A stretch of DNA of 5,293 nucleotides from the NCBI GenBank assembly GCA_025937035.1, contig JAICSG010000332.1, positions 1-5,293 on the forward strand. Reading direction: 5' to 3'. The stretch is from Thermoanaerobaculia bacterium (GTDB taxonomy: Bacteria > Acidobacteriota > Thermoanaerobaculia > Multivoradales > UBA5704). The position numbers were made by a program, and so were the translations under genes. A model generated the notes under the pieces. It ran no database searches. It was given only the letters and a program-made list of their open reading frames with translations, and had not been told where the DNA came from. Shown in pieces: positions 1-5,293 of this stretch; position 1 is the stretch's first letter; each line of letters opens with the position of its first letter.

Positions 1-3000
1 CGTCGGCCGGTGCCGGCAGGGCCCGGCGGCTCAGCTTGCCGTTGGGCGTCCGCGGCAGGGCCTCCAGGACGACGACCGCGGCCAGGCCCATGTAGGCCGG
101 CAGGCGCTGCTGCAGGCGGGAGCGGAGCTGGCCGGGCAGATCGGCCGGCGCCTCCGGGCCGGCGGCGACGTAGCCGACCAGCCGGCGGTCGCCGGCCCGG
201 TCCTCGCGCAGCACCACGGCCGCCTCGCGGACCACCGGATGCTCGCGCAGGACCGCCTCGATCTCGCCGAGCTCGATGCGGAACCCGCGCAGCTTGACCT
301 GATGATCGGTGCGGCCGAGGAACTCGAGGACGCCGTCCGGCCGCCGCCGGACCAGGTCGCCCGTACGGTAGAGCCGGGCGCCGGGCTCGCCCGCGAACGG
401 ATCGGGGACGAACTTCTCGGCGGTCAGCCCGCTCCGGTTGAGGTAGCCGCGGGACAGGCCGGCCCCGCCGATGAGCAGCTCGCCGGGAGCTCCCGGCGGC
501 TGGGGCCGGAAGCCGCCGTCCAGCACGTGGAGCACGGTGTTGGCGATGGGCCGGCCGAGCGGCGCAACCCCCGGCTCCGGCGTCACCCGGTGCACCGCCG
601 ACCAGATCGTGGTCTCGGTCGGGCCGTAGAGGTTCCAGACCTCGCGGCCGCGCTCCAGGAGACGGCCCGCCAGGTCTCCGGGCAGAGCCTCGCCGCCGCA
701 CAGGATGCGGAAGTCTTCCCGCCCCCGCCAGCCCGCCTCGATCAGGAGCTGCCAGGTGGCGGGGGTGGCCTGCATGACCGTGGCGCCGTGGCGCGCGATC
801 GCCTCGGCCAGGGCCTCGCCGTTCGTGGAGACCTCGGGCCCGACCAGGGCGATCCGGGCGCCGCGGACGAGCGGCAGGACCAGCTCCAGGACCGAGATGT
901 CGAACGACAGTGTGGTGACCGCCAGCAGGGTGTCGCGCTCCGTGATCCCCAACCGCGGCCCCATGAAGCCGAGAAAGTTGACCACGTTGCGGTGGGTGAT
1001 CGGCACGCCCTTGGGGCGGCCGGTCGATCCCGAGGTGTAGAGCACGTAGGCCAGGTTGTCCGGGCCGGCACCGGCCGGCCGGTCGTCGGGGGAGAGCCCG
1101 GCCAGCTCCTCGCCGTCGAGGCAGAGAGCCGTGCCGCCCCAGGCGGGCAGCGCACCGCGCAGGTGCCGCTGCGTCAGGACCACGGGCGCCGCGCTGTCCT
1201 CCAGCATCCAGGCCAGTCGCTCCTCCGGCAGGGCGGGGTCCAGCGGCAGGTAGGCCCCGCCGGCCTCGAGAATGCCCCAGAGGCCGACCAGCATCTCGGG
1301 CGTGCGCTCGGTGTGCAGGCCGACCAGGGTCTCCGGACCGACGCCGAGCCGGCGCAGGCGGCCGGCGAGCCAGCGAGCGCGCTCCAGCAGCTCGCGGTAG
1401 GTCAACGTCTCACCGCCGCAGACGACCGCCTCGGCATCGGGCTGTCGCTCGACCCGCCCGGCGAGCAGCCCGGGCAGCGTGGCCCCGGGCGGGAGGGGCG
1501 CCGCCGTATCGTTCCACTCGACGAGGATCTGCCAGCGCTCCGGCGCGGAGAGCAGGGTGGCCGCGGCGTGCTGCGCCAGCGGGTTGCGCACCATCGCCTC
1601 GAGGGTGCGCAGGTAGTACCCGGCGATCGCCGCCGCCTGGGGCGGGGTGAGATCGCGGGCGCCGTATTCGAGGCCCAGCGCCATCTCCGCGGTGGCGGGG
1701 CTCTGGCTGAAGTTGGCCATCAGGGTGAAGTTGTTCCCCTCCGACCGCTTCATCGCCAGGACCGAGAGGCCGCCGGCGCGGATCACGTCGTCCACCACGT
1801 GGAAGTGGATGTAGTTGAAGCCGGTCTCGAACAGCGGCCGGCCGCCCAGGTCCTCCTGGAGCGCCGCCAGCGGATAGCGCCGGTGCGGCAGCATCTCCCA
1901 TTCCGCCGCGAACACCGCCCGCACCAGGTCCTGCCAGCTGCCCGCAGCGAGATCGAGCCGCAGCGGCAGCGTGTTGAGGAAGAGGCCGCGCACCTCGGTG
2001 GCGTCGCGGGACTCCGGACGGCCGTGGGTGACCAGGCCGGTGACGACGCTCTCCTGCCCGCAGATCAGGCCGACCACCCGGGCATGGGCGGCGAGCAGCA
2101 CGCTCTTCACGGGCACCGCGGAGACGCGCGCCAGGGTCCGGATGCCGCTCTGGACGGCCGGCGGGAGCGCCAGGAGCACGCCGCCCACCCCGGGGCCGAC
2201 CTCCTTCTCCCCGAGAGCCGCCGGGACGCCGGCGGGCCAGCGCGGCAGGGCGCTGAAGGGGGCGTCGTCCATCCGGCGCGACCAGTAGGCCCGGGTCTCT
2301 TCCGACTCCAGAGCCGCGCGCTCCAGGCCCACGAAGTCGCCGAAGGAGAACGCCGGCGGCGGCTCCCGCGGCGGCTCCGCGCCTTCGAGCAGGGCGAAAT
2401 AGATGCGGAAGACCTCGGCCAGGGTAGCGTGCAGGCTCCAGCCGTCGAAGATCGCGTGGTTCTCGGTCAGCGTGAGCTGGAACTGCCCGGCGCTCCGCCG
2501 GTGGACGTGCATGCGCAGCATCGGCGGGCGGGCCAGGTCGAACGGCCTCCCCCGCTCGCGCCGCAGGTGGGAGTCGATCGCGCGCTCCTGCACGGCCGCC
2601 GGCAGCGCCGTCAGATCCTCCACCTCCACCGGGAGGGGGACCTCGCGGTGCACCCGCTGGAGGGGGCCGCCGGGGCTGGCGAGGTCGAACGAGGTGCGGA
2701 GCACGGCGTGCCGGGCCACCACGCGGTCGACCGCGTCCTGCAGCGCCGCGGCGTCGAAGGGCCCGGCCAGGTGCCAGCTCACCACGTTGTGGTAGAGCGG
2801 CGCCTCGGGGTCGAGCGCCATGTGGTACAGCATCCCGGCCTGGAGGCGGGTCAACGGATAGGCGTCCTCGACATCGGCGGGCAGGCGGGCGCGGTCGTCG
2901 GCGGTGATCAGGGAGAACGGGGCGCGGCCCTCCGGCGAGGCGGCGGCGTCCCCGGGCTCCCCGAGACCGGTGGCCAGCCCGGCCACGGTCTGGCTCTCGA

Positions 3001-5293
3001 AGAGATCCTGCACCGTGAAGTCGAGCCCCCGCTCGCGCGCCAGGGCCACCACCTCCACGCTGCGGATCGAGTCGCCGCCGAGGGCGAAGAAGTTGTCATG
3101 GACGCTGACGCGGTCGATCCGCAGCACCTGCGCCCAGACGGCGGCCAGCACCTCCTCGACCGGCGTCCGCGGCGGCACGTGCGCGGTCTCCTCGGCCGGC
3201 GCCTCGGACGGCACCGGCAGCGCCGCGCGGTCCAGCTTGCCGTTGGCGGTCAGCGGCAGCCGGTCGAGGCGGACGAAGGCCGCGGGGATCATGTGCTCGG
3301 GGAGCCGGGCACGCAGGAAGTCGCGCAGCTCGCCGCTGGACGGCGCCGGCCCGCCGTTCGGCACCCACCAGGCGACCAGGCGCGCTCCCCCGCTCTCCCC
3401 GGGGAGGGCGAGCACGGCGCTGGCGGAGACGCCGGAGCACGCCGCGAGCGCCGACTGGATCTCGCCGATCTCGATGCGGAAGCCGCGGATCTTGACCTGG
3501 TCGTCCGTGCGGCCGAGGTACTCGATCTCCCCGCCGGGGAGCCGCCGCGCCAGGTCGCCCGTCTTGTAAAGGCGCCCCCCGGGCGCGCCGAACGGATCGG
3601 GGACGAACCGCTCGGCGGTCAGCTCGGGGCGCCGCAGATAGCCGCGGGCGAGCCCCGCCCCGCTGACGAAGATCTCTCCCGGTACCCCCAGAGGCGCGAG
3701 CTCCCCCGCGCGGTCCAGCAGGTAGAGCCGCAGGTCGGCCAGGGGGGGACCGATCACGCTCGCCGTCCGCGCCGCGTCCGTGGCCGAGAGCGGCCGGAAC
3801 GTGACATGGACCGTGGTCTCGGTGATGCCGTACATGTTGACCAGCCGCGGGCGGCTGTCACCGTGCCGGGCCAGCCAGGGGGCCAGGCTCTGGAGATCGA
3901 GGGCCTCGCCGCCGAACACCACCCACTCCAGCGATAGCTCCCCCCTGGCCGCCCCGCTCTCCTCGGCATGGCTGAGCTGGAGGAACGCCGAGGGGGTCTG
4001 ATTGAGCACCGTCACCCTCTCGCGGCACAGCAGCTCGTGGAACGCCTCAGGGGAGCGGCTGGTCCAGTACGGGACCACCACCAGGCGGCCGCCGTGGAGG
4101 AGCGCCCCCCAGATCTCCCAGACCGAGAAGTCGAACGCGTAGGAATGGAAGAGCGTCCAGACGTCGTCGCCGTCAAAGCCGAAGTCGTCCCGCGTGGCGG
4201 CGAAGAGGCGGACGACGTTGGCGTGGGTCACCACCACGCCCTTCGGCCGTCCGGTGGAGCCCGACGTATAGATCACGTAGGCCGCGTTCTCCGGCCGCGC
4301 GCCGGTCGCCGGCGGCTCGCTGCTCCCTCCGACCGGCTCCTCCTCGCGGTCGAGGAGCAGCCGCTCCGGCCCGCCCGCGGGCAGGGAGCCGGCCAGGTCG
4401 CCGCGGGTGAGCAGCACGCGGGCCTGCGAGTCCTCCAGCATGAAGGCCAGGCGCTCGGCGGGATAGGCGGGATCGAGAGGGACGTAGGCGCCGCCCGCCT
4501 TGAGCACCGCCACCAGCCCCACCCCGAGGTCCAGCGAGCGCTCGAGGCAGAGCGCGACCCGCACGTCGGGCCCCACCCCCAGAGCCCGCAGGCGGTGGGC
4601 CAGGCGGCTCGACCGGCGGTCGAGCTCGCCGTAGCTCAGCGCCTCCCCCTCGCAGGTCAGGGCGACGGCCTCTGGCCGGCGCGCGGCCTGCTCCGCGAAG
4701 ATCTCGTGCAGGAGCCCCCGCGCGGGCACCTCGCGCCTCTCCGCCTCGACCAGCGCCAGGATCTCCCGGCGCTCCGCCTCGTCCAGGAGGGGGAGGTCCC
4801 AGAGGCGCTGCTCCGGAGCGGCGGCGATGGCGGTGACCAGCGTCTGGAGCTGCCGCAGGAAGCGGTCGATCGTCGCGGCGCAGAACAGGTCGGTGCTGTA
4901 TTCCAGCAGCATGCTCACCCCCCCGTCGAGCTCCGCGCACAGCAGGCGGAGGTCGAACATGGAGGTCGTGGCCTCCTCCAGCATCCGCCGCAGGCGCAGG
5001 CCGGGCAGCTCGAGCTCCTCGCGCGGCGGGACGAGCAGGCCGAAGGCGATCTGGAAGAGCGGCGAATGGCTGAGGTTGCGCTCGGGGCGGAGGTCCTCGA
5101 CCAGACGCTCGAAGGGGAGCCCCTGATGCGCCTGGGCGTTGAGCACCCGCTCGCGCGTCCGCGCCACCAGCTCGCGGAACCCGGGATCGCCGGCGAGGTC
5201 GGCCCGCATCACCAGGGAGTTGACGAAGAAGCCGATCAGCGGCTCGTGCTCCTGGCGGATGCGCCCGGACACGGGCACTCCGACCGCCAGGTC
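1..5293 (-). CDS. Nonribosomal peptide synthetase, internal fragment (C-A(Thr)-PCP-C-A(Gly)), open at both ends
   Basis: This is part of a cytoplasmic multimodular enzyme that activates amino acids as adenylates, tethers them to carrier-domain phosphopantetheine arms and joins them into a peptide. The frame is read from 5293 to 2 as 1764 uninterrupted codons and has neither start nor stop here, so the whole protein is longer. Domains in order are the end of a condensation domain (about residues 1-172), an adenylation domain (193-694), a carrier domain (706-776), a condensation domain (808-1245) and an adenylation domain (1273-1762). All ten A-domain core motifs are recognisable in both A domains, and there is no sign of decay. 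No epimerization, methyltransferase, oxidase or thioesterase domain lies in the window. The pocket codes indicate Thr followed by Gly. The peptide made, and whether other synthetase genes flank this one, cannot be told from here. The NRPS assignment is essentially certain; the final product is unknown. Confidence 0.98.
8..1477 (-). other. Adenylation domain A2, predicted glycine, complete through motif A10
   Basis: About residues 1273-1762 form the second adenylation domain, which should make glycyl-AMP and load the carrier that follows outside the window. Motifs: A1 LTYREL (1297-1302), A2 LEAGGAYLPLDPALP (1342-1356), A3 YTSGSTGRPKG (1419-1429), A4 FDISVLE (1464-1470), A5 NLYGPTETT (1554-1562), A6 around GELLIGGAGLSRGYL (1604-1618), A7 YRTGDL (1642-1647), A8 GRTDHQVKLRGFRIE (1660-1674), A9 LPAYMGLAAV (1731-1740) and A10 NGKLSRRALP (1751-1760). 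Asp1646 and catalytic Lys1753 are present. The A9 motif lacks the proline usually found after LPxYM. No domain is inserted between A8 and A9. The only missing part is the linker and carrier beyond the edge. Confidence 0.96.
602..901 (-). other. Gly specificity-pocket region of A2 (code DILQLGLIWK)
   Basis: Alignment by eye with GrsA PheA gives the pocket residues Asp1465, Ile1466, Leu1469, Gln1508, Leu1531, Gly1533, Leu1555, Ile1563, Trp1564 and, outside this stretch, Lys1753. The code DILQLGLIWK is, from memory, the textbook glycine code with all ten positions matching. The bulky Leu, Gln and Trp residues would fill the space of a side chain, which agrees with glycine. No predictor was run. 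Confidence 0.9.
1559..2872 (-). other. Condensation domain C2 (Thr-PCP donor to Gly acceptor)
   Basis: About residues 808-1245 are a complete condensation domain. By position it joins the chain ending in Thr on PCP1 to glycine held by the next module. Motifs in order: YPLTRLQAGMLYH (812-824, core C1), RHAVLRTSF (861-869, C2), ENHAIFDGWS (944-953, C3), FSFGDFVGLERA (982-993, C4), VRGLFLNTLPLRL (1101-1113, C5), HRRYPLAALQ (1137-1146, C6) and PLFETGFNYIHFH (1153-1165, C7). The expected catalytic His is His946, with Asp950 and Gly951; the first His of HHxxxDG is Asn945. The C1 motif resembles domains that accept D-residue donors, such as the first C domain of TycB. I see no N-terminal HHxxxxxxxGD motif of a dual epimerization/condensation domain. 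The motif lacks the DxxxxD signature of heterocyclization domains. Subtype remains uncertain. Confidence 0.95.
2441..2461 (-). other. C2 active-site motif NHAIFDG (variant of HHxxxDG)
   Basis: The codons for residues 945-951 encode Asn-His-Ala-Ile-Phe-Asp-Gly. The second His (946), regarded as the catalytic one, and the structural Asp950 and Gly951 are kept. Only the first His has been replaced, by Asn (codon AAC). In the studied condensation domains loss of the first His is usually tolerated far better than loss of the second, so activity is still expected. Confidence 0.9.
2966..3178 (-). other. Peptidyl carrier domain PCP1 (thiolation domain) with GGDSI motif
   Basis: About residues 706-776 are a four-helix carrier domain that holds threonine, and then the growing peptide, as a thioester. 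The phosphopantetheine attachment motif DNFFALGGDSIRS spans residues 733-745 (positions 3059..3097), and the modified serine is Ser742, codon 3068..3070. It is followed by the usual helix and the segment VQDLFESQTVAGLA (761-774). The residue before the serine pair is Asp (GGDS) rather than His (GGHS). In well-studied systems GGDS is the form common in carriers that feed an epimerization domain, but here a condensation domain follows after a linker of about 30 residues. The carrier should be functional after modification by a phosphopantetheinyl transferase, which is not encoded in this window. Confidence 0.96.
3212..4717 (-). other. Adenylation domain A1, predicted L-threonine
   Basis: About residues 193-694 form a complete adenylation domain (ANL superfamily) that makes threonyl-AMP and transfers Thr to PCP1. 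Core motifs are in order: A1 LSYGEL (219-224), A2 LKAGGAYVPLDPAYP (264-278), A3 YTSGSTGRPKG (342-352), A4 FDFSVWE (387-393), A5 NMYGITETT (486-494), A6 around GEIFVSGAGLARGYL (539-553), A7 YKTGDL (576-581), A8 GRTDDQVKIRGFRIE (594-608), A9 LPEHMIP (664-670) and A10 NGKLDR (684-689). Asp580 in A7 should bind the ribose of ATP, and Lys686 in A10 is the catalytic lysine. Nothing is inserted between A8 and A9, so there is no embedded methyltransferase or oxidase. Length and motifs are normal, and I expect the domain to be active. Confidence 0.96.
3806..4132 (-). other. Thr specificity-pocket region of A1 (code DFWNVGMVHK)
   Basis: Aligning the A4-A5 stretch with GrsA PheA from memory places the ten pocket residues as Asp388, Phe389, Trp392, Asn431, Val459, Gly461, Met487, Val495, His496 and, outside this stretch, Lys686. 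The resulting code is DFWNVGMVHK. The classical threonine code is DFWNIGMVHK, so the single difference is Ile to Val at the fifth position, a conservative change commonly seen among Thr domains. Asp388 should bind the amino group of the substrate. The flanking residues NQTPSAF and YGITETTVHVTF are also typical of Thr domains. No alignment program was run. Confidence 0.92.
4778..5293 (-). other. Condensation domain C1, C-terminal part
   Basis: About residues 1-172 are the second half of a condensation domain, which forms the peptide bond between the upstream chain and the Thr held on PCP1. The catalytic HHxxxDG motif lies outside the window. Visible late motifs are LIGFFVNSLVMR (residues 19-30, core C5), HQGLPFERLVEDL (56-68, C6) and SHSPLFQIAFGL (75-86, C7). 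These, together with the GVPVSGR segment before them, are the standard form for C domains that take an L-residue donor (LCL type). They do not resemble the late motifs of heterocyclization domains, so Thr is probably incorporated without oxazoline formation. A linker ending in the LLDEAER segment (169-175) joins it to A1. The subtype is inferred from motif style only. Confidence 0.93.

Noticed and set aside
1..10. Possible gene end at the low-coordinate edge, because the last A-domain motif finishes there.
   Set aside because: No stop codon is present and the frame is still open at position 2; an A domain normally requires a carrier domain next, so the gene most likely continues.
1071..1082. 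GC palindrome built of repeated ccgg units, considered as a hairpin or regulatory site.
   Set aside because: It codes for the Pro/Ala/Gly linker before motif A3 of A2 and is what strong GC bias would produce. It has no T-run or nearby promoter.
742..1155. A 137-codon minus-strand open frame.
   Set aside because: It is an out-of-frame reading over A2, in which the NRPS frame carries motifs A3 and A4; the alternative translation is Arg/Ser/Pro-rich and unstructured.
1410..1901. A 163-codon minus-strand open frame.
   Set aside because: It is an out-of-frame reading of the C2/A2 linker region of the NRPS, with no recognisable motif and no independent start context.
2873..2965. Possible hidden epimerization domain or start of a separate protein between PCP1 and C2.
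   Set aside because: Only about 30 residues separate the carrier from C2, the frame is continuous and there is no stop or new gene start. An E domain needs over 400 residues.
239..3937. A 1232-codon open frame on the plus strand, long enough to look like a gene.
   Set aside because: It is the exact codon-for-codon antisense of the NRPS frame. Its translation is a low-complexity run of Arg, Gly, Ala, Gln, Pro and His with no recognisable domain. It ends at 3935..3937, where the NRPS uses a CTA codon for Leu453. It is open only because the sense gene avoids TTA, CTA and TCA.
4173..4940. A 255-codon minus-strand open frame.
   Set aside because: It overlaps the NRPS A1 domain in a different frame, and its product is Arg/Gly/Ala-rich without domains. 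The NRPS frame across the same bases carries the A-domain core motifs.

Overview
The window lies entirely inside one very large nonribosomal peptide synthetase (NRPS) gene, read on the minus strand. One frame stays open from position 5293 down to position 2, giving 1764 codons with no stop and no frameshift. Neither the start nor the end of the gene is present. Residue numbers below count from the first codon in the window (5293..5291 = residue 1).

The domain order in the direction of translation is: the C-terminal part of a condensation domain (C1), a complete adenylation domain (A1), a complete peptidyl carrier domain (PCP1), a complete condensation domain (C2), and a nearly complete second adenylation domain (A2) whose last core motif, NGKLSRRALP, ends a few bases from the window edge. 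The carrier domain for A2 should follow just outside. Reading the ten specificity-pocket residues by alignment with GrsA PheA gives DFWNVGMVHK for A1, a threonine code, and DILQLGLIWK for A2, a glycine code. The assembly line would therefore load L-Thr onto PCP1, C1 would join the upstream chain to it, and C2 would pass the chain to glycine, placing a ...-Thr-Gly-... step in the product. Whether Thr stays L or becomes D is open: PCP1 has a GGDSI carrier motif, usual before epimerization domains, but C2 follows it directly.

The organism is a high-GC bacterium. Third codon positions are almost all G or C, and the TTA, CTA and TCA codons are so rare that the opposite strand stays open for more than 3.6 kb. 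The domain style would fit Myxococcota, Acidobacteriota, Actinomycetota or similar secondary-metabolite producers. The window alone does not decide between them.

There is no intergenic DNA, RNA gene, promoter, terminator, mobile element or CRISPR array. I found no undescribed system. The points worth a second look are the carrier/condensation pairing at the module boundary, the altered HHxxxDG motif of C2, and the two modules appearing to come from different NRPS lineages.
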